Shown in pieces: positions 7,382-14,164 of a DNA stretch of 24,751 nt. Both the position numbers and the translations under genes were made by a program. Under the pieces are notes generated by a model, which was not told the DNA's origin, made no database searches, and saw only the letters and a list, made by a program, of their open reading frames with translations. Where the stretch lies: the NCBI GenBank assembly GCA_959601025.1, contig CAUGOD010000039.1:1-24751 (forward strand), given 5' to 3'. This DNA is from an uncultured Oscillospiraceae bacterium (GTDB taxonomy: Bacteria > Bacillota > Clostridia > Oscillospirales > Acutalibacteraceae). The stretch's first letter is position 1; the number at the start of each line of letters is the position of its first letter.

Positions 7382-8869
7382 TCAGGCGTTCAGAAGCGTA
7401 AACATATACCGCACCCGTTCCATATTCAGGCTGAACGGTTCCCGGGAATCGAACCACACCTCGTGCCGCACTCCGTCGTCCCGCTTTTCCAGCAGACGAT
7501 AGGTGTGCTGGACCGGACTGCTTTCCTTTTCCGTGGCCTGGAGGCTTCCCTCCGGAGAGACGGCGTCCCCTGCCGGCGATTGAGCCGAAGAGGAAAGGGA
7601 CGTGGCTGCCGACCACGCCGCGGTGGTTCCGGTTCTTACCCTGGTCGGTGTAGTCCGCAGCGAAAGAATTTCCGCCCGCGCCCCGTCGGAAATATCATAC
7701 AGGCTGAGCGTCCCCGTTTCCCGGTCCAGCCCTGCGGAGACCTTACCGTCCCATTCGTCTTCCAGCCGGAGAAGATACCCGTCGGCCGTATTCACCACAC
7801 TCGAAAACTCACGGACGGTGGTCATATCCTCAAAATTCAGGCTCATCCAGTCGGTTTTGCAGAGCGGATTTTGGGAAGGACTGAGCGTCTCCTGATCGGG
7901 GAAAAGCTGACAGGACGGCCATTCGATCTGTCCATCGCCGTCCACGTCCATCGCCGGAATGTTGTAATCGCGATAGGTTCCCCGGGTCTGGCCCGTCGTC
8001 TCGTCATAAAACGGTGCGACCAGCCGGGAACCGTCCCAATACAGCAGTTCCGTCAGCCGTCCGCCGGCGGAACTCGCCGCGTCGGCAAACACGCCGACGG
8101 CTGTATCGGACAAGCGGCCGGGCCGGATGGACAAAAACTGCTGGATCGTCTGATCCAAGGAGGCCGATCCCATCTGGATCAGCACCGTCTCGGCGGCGGA
8201 CGCGTTTTTCTCGGCGCTCCACAGCACGGCGGTTGACGCCTGTTCTGCCCCGCCGGTCTGCAGAAGCAGCAGGTCGTCCCGGCCGTTTCCGGTCATATCG
8301 GTCATCACGGCGGAGGAATACATCCCCTCATACCATCGGGTCAGGCGGCCGCCGGCCAGGGAATACAGCGTCATCTGCTTGTCCCGCACGTTATAAATGC
8401 TCCACCCGACGACCATTTCGAGAAAGCCATCCCCATCCAAGTCGCCGAAGAGAACCTCTTCCACATCGGTGCTTGCGCCTTCCATATCGCTGATCGAGCG
8501 CCATTTTCCCTCGGATTTCTGCAACAGATTCAGGTGGAGGCTGCTGTTTTCCGGGCCGGGCCGATAAAAGGCCAGCGCCTCCTCCTCTCCATCTCCATTC
8601 AGGTCTTTTAGAATAATGGCCGAACGATATTCGCCCGCCTTGGGATACTTCAGCACATAGCCGCCCTTGCCAGCGTTCCCGATCGCATTCTCCAACGCCT
8701 CCTGAATCTCCTGCTGCTCGCCGGTGGAACGGGGAGGACGGATCAGATTCTCCACATCCCCGCCCAGGCTGCAGCCGGACAGCGACAGCGATACTACTGC
8801 ACCGAGCAGTCCCGTCAGCAGCCGCTTCCTCCATGAACCGCGCGTTTTCCTTTTTTCCATCGCCGTCAT
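7382..8869 (-). CDS. Lipoprotein with EF-hand-like DxDGDG repeats
   Basis: This 495-residue exported protein has a basic N terminus (KRKTRGSWRKR), a hydrophobic segment and the lipobox LSGC, with the lipidated cysteine at 33. At least four calcium-loop-like motifs occur: DLNGDGEEE (89-97), DLDGDGFLE (143-151), DMTGNGRDD (191-199) and DVDGDGQIE (308-316). Each is followed by hydrophobic residues, as in FG-GAP/VCBS beta-propeller blades. A Ser/Ala-rich stretch near 415-450 precedes the C-terminal end. I do not recognise a named family. It heads the run lipoprotein, response regulator, kinase, and may act on the outer membrane face as an accessory sensor; that is inference. The ATG at 8869 has GGAGG upstream; Met4 is an alternative start. 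Confidence 0.85.
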   Translation of the reverse strand: MTAMEKRKTRGSWRKRLLTGLLGAVVSLSLSGCSLGGDVENLIRPPRSTGEQQEIQEALENAIGNAGKGGYVLKYPKAGEYRSAIILKDLNGDGEEEALAFYRPGPENSSLHLNLLQKSEGKWRSISDMEGASTDVEEVLFGDLDGDGFLEMVVGWSIYNVRDKQMTLYSLAGGRLTRWYEGMYSSAVMTDMTGNGRDDLLLLQTGGAEQASTAVLWSAEKNASAAETVLIQMGSASLDQTIQQFLSIRPGRLSDTAVGVFADAASSAGGRLTELLYWDGSRLVAPFYDETTGQTRGTYRDYNIPAMDVDGDGQIEWPSCQLFPDQETLSPSQNPLCKTDWMSLNFEDMTTVREFSSVVNTADGYLLRLEDEWDGKVSAGLDRETGTLSLYDISDGARAEILSLRTTPTRVRTGTTAAWSAATSLSSSAQSPAGDAVSPEGSLQATEKESSPVQHTYRLLEKRDDGVRHEVWFDSREPFSLNMERVRYMFTLLNA

Positions 8870-8972
8870 GCCGTCCCCCTTTCCTCCCGGTCGCGGGAAA
8901 TCTGTATTTCGAACCGTTCGGCGATCTCCGAGCGTTCAAAAAGAATGTATACGATAGCATATATACAGTTGT

Positions 8973-9001
8973 ATCATAGCATAAAATCACCGGGAAGTCG
9001 A
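8973..9001 (-). promoter_or_regulatory. Promoter of the lipoprotein/two-component operon, with direct repeats
   Basis: On the minus strand TCGACT (9001-8996), a 17-base spacer and an extended TGC-TATGAT -10 box (8978-8973) form a likely sigma-A promoter. The octamer TATGCTAT occurs twice, 22 bases apart (8983-8976 and 8961-8954), over the -10 box and around the start point. It could be an operator. The rest of the 8870-9198 gap holds only the cobO terminator. Confidence 0.55.
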
Positions 9002-9096
9002 GCAATTTCACCGGGATTTTCGCACGGCATTTTGCTGAAATCTTTGCATGGAAGCCCTCGGCCGGGAACACCGGCGCTCCCCCCGCTTTTCCGGCC

Positions 9097-9141
9097 CGAA
9101 AAAACGGCCGCGGACGCCCCGAAGCGCATCACGCAGCCGTT
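9097..9141 (-). terminator. Terminator downstream of cobO
   Basis: On the minus strand AACGGCTGCG pairs with CGCGGCCGTT (9141-9132 and 9112-9103) and is followed by a run of T. It separates cobO from the lipoprotein operon. Confidence 0.75.
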
Positions 9142-9198
9142 AATATTACTCCACGCTTTCCGCTCAATCAGCGGGACGCGCCCGACTTGGGCGCCTAT

Positions 9199-9723
9199 TT
9201 ACCATTCGATCCCTTCCCGCGCGGGAACGCCCTTTTCATAGGGATGGCGGAGCATCCGAACCTCGCTGATATAATCCGCCAGCTCCCGCATGCCATCGGA
9301 AGGGTCGCGGCCGGTAAGCAGCACCTCCAGCCCGGCCGGCTTACCGCGCAGGAAAGCGAGCAGGGCGTCCTCATCCAGCAGGCCGGCGGACACCGCCGCG
9401 CAAGCCTCGTCCAGCAGGAGAAGTTCCATCGCTCCCGCCGAAGCGTCCACCTCGCCGAGCAGCGCGTTATAAAAGGCGCGCGCCTCCCGCTTCTCGTCGT
9501 CGTTCATGGCAAAGGCGAATTTCACCTGCGGCAGGAAAGGGAAAAACCGTACGTTTTTGAACCGGGAAAGCGCGGCGATTTCCCCCGAGCTTCCGTCCTT
9601 CAGGAATTGGACGATCCCGATCCGATAGCCATGGCCGGCGGCGCGCAGGCACTGCCCCATTGCCGCGGAGGTTTTTCCCTTTCCATCGCCGCAATACAGA
9701 TGAATTAAACCGATATCCTTCAT
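9199..9723 (-). CDS. cobO: Corrinoid (cob(I)alamin) adenosyltransferase, CobO/BtuR type
   Basis: This 174-residue enzyme transfers the 5'-deoxyadenosyl group from ATP to reduced corrinoid, making adenosylcobalamin. The family's modified P-loop GDGKGKTSAA is at 12-21. The acidic LLLLDEACAAV segment and the later LLTGRDPS stretch match the CobO fold. The length is normal for the family. No other cobalamin gene is in the window and no cobalamin riboswitch is seen, so it probably serves corrinoid salvage. The ribosome binding site (GGTGAT) is weak and the ATG overlaps the stop of a 9-codon upstream ORF, which suggests translational coupling. Confidence 0.94.
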   Translation of the reverse strand: MKDIGLIHLYCGDGKGKTSAAMGQCLRAAGHGYRIGIVQFLKDGSSGEIAALSRFKNVRFFPFLPQVKFAFAMNDDEKREARAFYNALLGEVDASAGAMELLLLDEACAAVSAGLLDEDALLAFLRGKPAGLEVLLTGRDPSDGMRELADYISEVRMLRHPYEKGVPAREGIEW

Positions 9724-9749
9724 TGTCTATCACCCGTGTTTTCTATCAT
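9720..9749 (-). CDS. Possible 9-codon leader ORF overlapping the cobO start
   Basis: ATG at 9749 opens a frame encoding MIENTGDRQ. Its TGA overlaps the cobO ATG in the ATGA arrangement. An AGAGGAT/AGGA stretch lies upstream, but 13 or more bases away. Coupled leader ORFs of this form can set translation of the next gene. At this length chance is a real alternative. Confidence 0.3.
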   Translation of the reverse strand: MIENTGDRQ

Positions 9750-9765
9750 TCTTTTTTGTTTTTCC

Positions 9766-9812
9766 TATCCTCTTAATGTAAAATCCTCTTAATGTAGAAT
9801 CCTCTCAACGTG
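9766..9812 (-). repeat. Three tandem 16-bp repeats in the cobO leader
   Basis: On the minus strand the unit TACATTAAGAGGATTT recurs three times with an exact 16-base period. The first copy in transcription order is diverged (CACGTTGAGAGGATTC). Each copy carries an AGAGGAT core similar to a ribosome binding site. The repeats lie between the cobO promoter and its start codon, so they would be transcribed. Confidence 0.85.
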
Positions 9813-9828
9813 AAGAACTTACCGTTTT

Positions 9829-9857
9829 ACAATACAGGAAGACAGCGGATTTGTCAA
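9829..9857 (-). promoter_or_regulatory. Promoter of cobO
   Basis: A perfect TTGACA (9857-9852) is separated by 17 bases from TATTGT (9834-9829) on the minus strand. Transcription would start near 9822, giving a leader of about 100 bases that includes the tandem repeats. Confidence 0.75.
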
Positions 9858-9891
9858 ACCGGCCGGTTTCCTGTTTTCCCCTTGCCGACCG

Positions 9892-10914
9892 TCAGCCGAT
9901 CACCGTCAGCTCATTTGCGGGAGCCCAGCCGACCTGATCCAGCAGGACGCCGGCCTTTCTCCCATTGATGATCCGGGTAACGGTAAAAATTGCGTCCACG
10001 CTCAGTCCTGGGCTGCCGCCATAGCTGTCCCCGTACAGCCGGCCGGCATACCGTACCCTGGCGCCGATCCGCAGTGTCGGAGAAGAGCCGCCGGACAGCG
10101 GAACATGCAGTACCATTCCCGGAAGAATCCGATTCGGATTATCGCCGATCACGCCCCGGTTGCCGTCATAGGCGTACAGTTCTTCCCAGGATAGCCCGTA
10201 CCGCGCAGCGATGCCGGAAAGCGTGTCCCCCGCCTGTACGGTGACCGTGGTTTCGGAGGGTTCAGGCCCCGGTTCCGGTTCGGGTTTGTCGAAGCCGTTG
10301 AATCCGCCTTCCCGAATGATGGCGGGATAATCCTTATAAGAGAGGTTGCGGTCCACCCGGCCGGAAATGCCGTCTACTGAACCGCCGCTGGTATACTGCC
10401 AGATGCCGAAGGGCGCGCCGTAAGTCGGTTCCTCGTTATACTGGGCAATCCACAGCTCCGTCTCCGCACGGAATTCCTCCGTCAGGAAATTGCGGACAAA
10501 GTGGAGATTGGAATAAACCATGGGATAATAGCCCGCCTCCCGCATGTCGTCACACCAGGCTTTGGCAATGGCGGTGACCTCCTCTCTTCCCAACGTCTGC
10601 TGAGAACGGTTCTCCATGTCGTAGGCGACGGGGTACGCCAGCTGATAGCCCTGGATCACGTCAAGGAAAAAGGCGGCCTCTTCATGAGCCTCCTCCACCG
10701 TGGAGGCATAGGAATAATGGTATGCGCCAAAGGGGATGCCTGCCGCTGCGGCTCCCCGCGCGTTTTCATGAAAACGCGCGTCCACCTGCCGTTCGCGATC
10801 CTCCCACCCGTAGGAGGCGCGCAGGATAGCAAAATCGACCGGCGCAGTTTTTACCCGCGGCCAGTCGATGCTTCCCTGAAAGGTGGAAACGTCGATGCCC
10901 TGATAGGTTGCCAT
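9892..10914 (-). CDS. GH25 lysozyme with LysM and C-terminal SH3-like domain
   Basis: This 340-residue muramidase cleaves the MurNAc-GlcNAc bond of peptidoglycan. The GH25 domain (about 4-200) has the catalytic-region motifs GIDVSTFQG (Asp8) and AYDMEN (Asp99, Glu101). A Pro/Glu-rich linker (about 208-220) leads to one LysM domain (222-271, VQAGDTLSGIAARYGLS). A C-terminal module (about 280-340) with VRYAGRLYGDSYGG resembles wall-binding tails of clostridial and phage lysins. No signal peptide or membrane helix is seen, as in endolysins or enzymes released by lysis. No other phage gene is nearby. The ribosome binding site (AAAGG) ahead of ATG 10914 is modest. Confidence 0.93.
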   Translation of the reverse strand: MATYQGIDVSTFQGSIDWPRVKTAPVDFAILRASYGWEDRERQVDARFHENARGAAAAGIPFGAYHYSYASTVEEAHEEAAFFLDVIQGYQLAYPVAYDMENRSQQTLGREEVTAIAKAWCDDMREAGYYPMVYSNLHFVRNFLTEEFRAETELWIAQYNEEPTYGAPFGIWQYTSGGSVDGISGRVDRNLSYKDYPAIIREGGFNGFDKPEPEPGPEPSETTVTVQAGDTLSGIAARYGLSWEELYAYDGNRGVIGDNPNRILPGMVLHVPLSGGSSPTLRIGARVRYAGRLYGDSYGGSPGLSVDAIFTVTRIINGRKAGVLLDQVGWAPANELTVIG

Positions 10915-11272
10915 AGGACCACGCCTTTCTTAAATTGTTGATATATGATACGCCGATTTCTCGTCCTTTTCATCCTATGCGCACTCGCCGGGAGGAGTGA
11001 AAATCAGGGCCGGCAAGGGATGCTTTAAAAAATAAATTTTCCAACGATTGGATTTTCAATCCGCTATTTGTCGCTTTCAAAAAGCGGTCGCTTCGCGGAG
11101 CGATTGACAGAATTTCTGATCGTTTTTTTTAACAAAGCGGGAAAAGCTATAAAAGGAACGCAGACGATGCATAAGACGCATAAAAAGAAAATAAATCGAA
11201 AATCCTGTTCAGGCCATTGATTATTTTTTGAAAATGTGCAGGGTCCGCGTTTCCACAGGAAAGGAATGGTGA
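10915..11272. other. Divergent intergenic region upstream of the lysozyme and the small-ORF cluster
   Basis: No protein-coding gene is convincing in these 358 bases. They must hold the outward promoters of the lysozyme gene and of the small-ORF cluster. On the plus strand a perfect TTGACA (11104-11109) is followed after 18 bases by TTTAAC (11128-11133), a moderate sigma-A candidate. A GC-rich hairpin (TCGCTTCGCGGAGCGA, around 11089-11104) lies just before it. No clear sporulation-sigma match was found. Confidence 0.45.
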
Positions 11273-11536
11273 TTGACTGTGCAATACCGATCTTCCCGGC
11301 CTGACCGGTCAGGCCATCTCCCCGGATCTTCTCTTCCGTATGACAACGAAGACGACCGCGAGCTTTTCGACAATCTTTTTCCGGTCGCGTCCTCCATGGA
11401 ATGCACGGGGCTGATTCCCGCAGCGCCGGAGTCCTCCGAAGAGGTGGACTCCTACAGCGATATTTACGACATCCCACTGGCGGACGACCCCGCCCGCGCC
11501 AACCACGGTCTGCAGACGCCGCCGAAAAGGCGGTGA
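11273..11536 (+). CDS. Small acidic conserved-looking protein with CTGLIP motif
   Basis: This 87-residue protein is opened by TTG at 11273, chosen because AGGAAAGGA lies 7 bases upstream; a GTG at 11279 is an alternative. After a polar, basic N terminus the sequence is acidic: DDRELFDNLFPVASS (27-41), then ECTGLIPAAP and an EEVDSYSDIYDIPLADDP segment. I recall similar LFDNLFP...CTGLIP...SYxDIYDIP proteins from Ruminococcaceae, but no function. There is no signal peptide or membrane segment. It is the first of three small ORFs in a row and lies upstream of the spore genes dpaA-dpaB. Confidence 0.7.
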   Translation: MTVQYRSSRPDRSGHLPGSSLPYDNEDDRELFDNLFPVASSMECTGLIPAAPESSEEVDSYSDIYDIPLADDPARANHGLQTPPKRR

Positions 11537-11540
11537 CCAT

Positions 11541-11675
11541 ATGCCGAAGGACAGCCAGCCCGACAAAAAATCCGTACGGATAAAGAAATGTCACGGGCAG
11601 ACGCCTCTCACCCGGGAAAACCAGAACCAGAACCGCAATGCGAAAAAGCGCTCGATTCCATCGGACGATGTGTGA
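11541..11675 (+). CDS. Small basic protein (44 residues), unknown
   Basis: ATG at 11541 begins MPKDSQPDKKSVRIKKCHG and the frame ends at TGA 11673-11675. It starts 5 bases after the previous stop and has a GGCGGTGA-type site about 6 bases upstream. The product is rich in K, R, N and Q, with one cysteine and a run NQNQNRNAKKR. It has no membrane segment. No family is recognised. The tight spacing with both neighbours is the main evidence that it is translated. Confidence 0.5.
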   Translation: MPKDSQPDKKSVRIKKCHGQTPLTRENQNQNRNAKKRSIPSDDV

Positions 11676-11694
11676 CGGAGCAGGAGGTGCATCC

Positions 11695-11823
11695 ATGCCG
11701 AAAAGAGGAATGAAGCGGCCGGAAATCCCCCGACGCTCCCGCAAGGAAGCGCCGCCGGTTCCGGAAATCCAGGGCCGCGCCAAGACGTCCAAGGAAAAGG
11801 CCAAACCAATCACAGAACCCTGA
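11695..11823 (+). CDS. Small basic proline-rich protein (42 residues)
   Basis: ATG at 11695 follows a perfect AGGAGGTG at good spacing. The 42-residue product is strongly basic: MPKRGMKRPEIPRRSRKEAP, then PPVPEIQGRAKTSKEKAKPI. I recall a PPVPEIQGKAK-type small protein from related Clostridia, without a function. It is the last gene of the three-ORF cluster; a long GC-rich hairpin begins 3 bases after its stop. The strong ribosome binding site makes translation likely. Confidence 0.65.
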   Translation: MPKRGMKRPEIPRRSRKEAPPVPEIQGRAKTSKEKAKPITEP

Positions 11824-11825
11824 CC

Positions 11826-11873
11826 GAAAGGAAGAAGGAGCGGCGCGTGGCGGCGCCGCTCCTTCTTCCTTTC
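11826..11873 (+). terminator. 21-bp perfect hairpin after the small-ORF cluster
   Basis: The arms 11826-11846 and 11853-11873 are perfectly complementary over 21 bases with a 6-base loop. No run of T follows (ATTATAT), so it is an atypical intrinsic terminator. It could also stabilise the 3' end of the transcript. Confidence 0.65.
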
Positions 11874-11975
11874 ATTATATCGCCGGCAACCGACAGAACA
11901 TAAAAAATGAAAATAGCTCAAAGCGGAAATGAAACTTCCGCAAAAGGGGAACCTCCCCGCAGGCGTTATTCCGGT

Positions 11976-12004
11976 CACGTTCCTCTTCCCCTTTACATAA
12001 GATA
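11976..12004 (+). promoter_or_regulatory. Sigma-K-type promoter of dpaA-dpaB
   Basis: CAC (11976-11978) is followed after 17 bases by CATAAGATA (11996-12004). This matches the Bacillus sigma-K pattern of an AC-centred -35 element and CATAnnnTA at -10. The dipicolinate synthase operon (spoVF) is a known sigma-K target in Bacillus subtilis. The start codon lies about 110 bases downstream. No other gene is seen in 11874-12121. Confidence 0.7.
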
Positions 12005-12121
12005 AGACAAAAGAGCAACCCGTATCCTCTTCCCATCTGCTTTTCCCCTTTTCTTCCCTCTGTATCCGGGAAGCGGCAAACGAAAGGATATACCTCCTCA
12101 GAGAAAGGAATGGTCACACCT

Positions 12122-12997
12122 ATGAATCCCACGAACATAGAAACCTTCGCGGTCATCGGCGGCGACCTGCGTTTCGCCTATTTGGCGGGGCAGCTCGCGG
12201 CGGACGGCTATAAGGTCATCACCACCGGCTTTGACGGAGCCGACCTGCCCCCCTGCGTCACCGGCTGCACCAATCCCTCCCAGGCCGCCTCGCTGGCGGA
12301 TTTTGTTATCCTACCCATGCCGGTCACTACCGACGGAAGCATTCTCAACGCGCCCTTCTCCCGTTCCCGCATCACGCTGGACGAAGTGCTGAGTGCGCTG
12401 AAGCCTTCCCAAAAGCTGGTGGGCGGCGCGATATCGAACGAGGTTCGGGAGGAGGTGGAGTCTCGTGGGCTGTCCATCGTGGATTACCTCCACCGCGACG
12501 AGTTGGCCGTGTACAACGCCGTACCCACCGCCGAGGGCGCGATCCAGCTGGCGATGGAAGAATTGCCCATCACCATCCACGGCGCGCGGTGCCTGATCAC
12601 CGGCTACGGACGAGTCGCCCGGGCTCTGGCCCGCCGGCTGGGTTCGCTGGAAGCGGACGTAACGATCGCCGCCCGAAAATTCGCGGACATCGCCCAGGCG
12701 GAATCCCAGGGACATACCGGCATCGAGATGAAGCATCTGGACGATGCGGGAGATTTTGATGTGATCTTCAACACTGTCCCTGCCCTTATCTTCAACCGTG
12801 AACGGCTGGAAAAGCTGGAAAAATCCACGCTGCTGATCGACCTGGCCTCCCGGCCCGGCGGCGTGGACTTCAACGCGGCGGCCGAGCTGCAGATTAAAAC
12901 CATCTGGGCGCTTTCCCTGCCCGGTCGGGTTGCGCCGAAAAGCGCGGGCCGGATCATCAAAAACACCATTCTAAACATGATCAAGGAGGGAGTCTGA
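12122..12997 (+). CDS. dpaA: Dipicolinate synthase subunit A
   Basis: This 291-residue subunit, with DpaB, turns the diaminopimelate-pathway intermediate dihydroxy-tetrahydrodipicolinate into dipicolinic acid in the mother cell; the product is loaded into the spore core. The N-terminal Rossmann-like motif AVIGGDLRFAYLA and a second nucleotide-binding segment, LITGYGRVARALARRLG (about 163-179), are typical. Downstream are the conserved FNTVPALIF and LIDLASRPGGVDF stretches. ATG 12122 is preferred because the ATG at 12110 directly abuts the AAAGGA site, although the spacing to 12122 (12 bases) is a little long. The gene overlaps dpaB by one base. Confidence 0.95.
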   Translation: MNPTNIETFAVIGGDLRFAYLAGQLAADGYKVITTGFDGADLPPCVTGCTNPSQAASLADFVILPMPVTTDGSILNAPFSRSRITLDEVLSALKPSQKLVGGAISNEVREEVESRGLSIVDYLHRDELAVYNAVPTAEGAIQLAMEELPITIHGARCLITGYGRVARALARRLGSLEADVTIAARKFADIAQAESQGHTGIEMKHLDDAGDFDVIFNTVPALIFNRERLEKLEKSTLLIDLASRPGGVDFNAAAELQIKTIWALSLPGRVAPKSAGRIIKNTILNMIKEGV

Positions 12998-13572
12998 TGG
13001 CAGAACCGCTGCGTATCGGGCTGGCGATCTCGGGATCGTTCTGTACCTTCTCCCGCGTCTTAGAGCAAATCCGAAAGATGACTGCGGCGGGGATAGAGAT
13101 TACCCCCATCCTCTCCTTCAATGCCGCAACCATCGACACCCGTTTCGGAACGGCGGCGGAATTCATCGAAAAGTTGACCGAAGCGACCGGGCGGACGCCC
13201 ATGACCACCCTGACCGAGGTGGAGCCGATTGGACCGCAGGCGCTGTTCGACGTGCTGGTCTGCGCACCCTGCACCGGCAGTACTCTCGCCCGACTGGCGT
13301 GCGGTCTGAGCGACACGCCGGTTACCCTGGCCGTAAAGTCCCACCTCCGTCGGAGCCGTCCGGTGGTGATCGCGGTTTCTACCAACGACGCGCTGGGCGC
13401 GTCCATGCGGAATATAGCGCTTTTAAAAAATGCCAAACATATCTATTTTGTCCCGCTGCGGCAGGACGATCCCGTGAATAAGCCCAATTCGCTGGTGGCC
13501 GATTTCTCCCTGCTTGACAGCACGATCGCCGCCGCCCGGGCCGGAACGCAGATTCAGCCCCTGCTCGGATAA
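12997..13572 (+). CDS. dpaB: Dipicolinate synthase subunit B
   Basis: This 191-residue flavoprotein-fold partner of DpaA is needed for dipicolinic acid synthesis. The N-terminal IGLAISGSFCTFSRV, the CAPCTGSTLARLACGLSDTP segment and the VPLRQDDPVNKPNSLVADF end are characteristic. Its ATG shares a base with the dpaA stop (TGATG) and AAGGAGGG lies just upstream, so translation is coupled. The lysine-pathway genes that follow it in Bacillus (asd, dapG, dapA) are absent; rpiB follows instead. Confidence 0.95.
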   Translation: MAEPLRIGLAISGSFCTFSRVLEQIRKMTAAGIEITPILSFNAATIDTRFGTAAEFIEKLTEATGRTPMTTLTEVEPIGPQALFDVLVCAPCTGSTLARLACGLSDTPVTLAVKSHLRRSRPVVIAVSTNDALGASMRNIALLKNAKHIYFVPLRQDDPVNKPNSLVADFSLLDSTIAAARAGTQIQPLLG

Positions 13573-13608
13573 GTCCGGATAAAATTTCTGCGCGTTTTCC
13601 GCGAAGTG

Positions 13609-13642
13609 TGTTATAATGGTGTGGGTTTTCCAAACCCACACC
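13609..13642 (+). promoter_or_regulatory. rpiB promoter with 11-bp palindrome at the transcription start
   Basis: An extended -10 box, TGT-TATAAT (13609-13617), lies after dpaB; no good -35 is seen. Directly next to it is a perfect inverted repeat GGTGTGGGTTT / AAACCCACACC (13618-13628 and 13632-13642) with a 3-base loop. It spans the expected start point and ends 8 bases before the ribosome binding site. It may be a repressor operator or a 5' mRNA hairpin. Confidence 0.6.
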
Positions 13643-13665
13643 ATTTGCATTGGAGGATGAACAGC

Positions 13666-14115
13666 ATGATCGCATTGGCGAGCGACCACACCGCACTGGA
13701 AATGAAGGAAACCATCAAGGGGCTTCTCGATGAAATGGGCCTCGAATACAAAGATTACGGCACCTACTCCTCCGACCGCTGCGACTATCCCGTTTACGGC
13801 GCCCGCGCCGCGAAGGCGGTTGCAAGCGGCGAGTGCGACCGCGGAATTATCATCTGCGGCACCGGTGTCGGCATATCCCTGGCGGCGAACAAGATTCCCG
13901 GCATCCGCTGCGTCGTTTGCAGCGAGCCTTATTCCGCCCAGCTTTCCCGCCTGCACAACAACAGCAATATGCTGGCGTTCGGCGCCCGGGTCATCGGGCC
14001 GGAGCTGGCGAAGATGATCGCCCGCATCTGGCTGGAAACTCCCTTCGAGGGCGGCCGCCATCAGCGCCGGATCGACATGATTGCCGCGCTTGGCCGCGGG
14101 GAAGAGATTGAATAG
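13666..14115 (+). CDS. rpiB: Ribose-5-phosphate isomerase B / RpiB-LacAB family sugar isomerase
   Basis: This 149-residue isomerase interconverts ribose 5-phosphate and ribulose 5-phosphate in the pentose phosphate pathway. It has the SDHTALEMK start, the catalytic Cys64 in IICGTGVGISLAANK, and the NNSNMLAFGARVIG segment of the family. ATG 13666 is chosen because GGAGG lies 9 bases upstream; the ATG at 13657 directly abuts that site. LacA/LacB or allose-6-phosphate isomerases share the fold, so the exact sugar is not proven. It has its own promoter after dpaB and a terminator after the stop. Confidence 0.93.
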   Translation: MIALASDHTALEMKETIKGLLDEMGLEYKDYGTYSSDRCDYPVYGARAAKAVASGECDRGIIICGTGVGISLAANKIPGIRCVVCSEPYSAQLSRLHNNSNMLAFGARVIGPELAKMIARIWLETPFEGGRHQRRIDMIAALGRGEEIE

Positions 14116-14164
14116 AAGAATTTGAATAATCGAATCATCGTTTCTTTCGCTTCCACAAGCAAAA

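Noticed and set aside
9724..9891. A cobalamin riboswitch upstream of cobO
   Set aside because: The gap is only about 170 bases and lacks a B12-box-like sequence and the usual conserved core; tandem repeats and a promoter fill it.
11160..11200. Sporulation-type promoter for the small-ORF cluster based on two CATA motifs
   Set aside because: CATAAGACG and CATAAAAAG both miss the TA at the end of the sigma-K -10 pattern and lack an AC-type -35 at the right distance.
11064..11978. A 304-codon minus-strand frame opposite the small-ORF cluster
   Set aside because: Composition is unlike a protein (many Arg, Cys, Trp, Phe runs), there is no ribosome binding site, and it runs across terminator and promoter regions and the three plus-strand ORFs that have good start signals.
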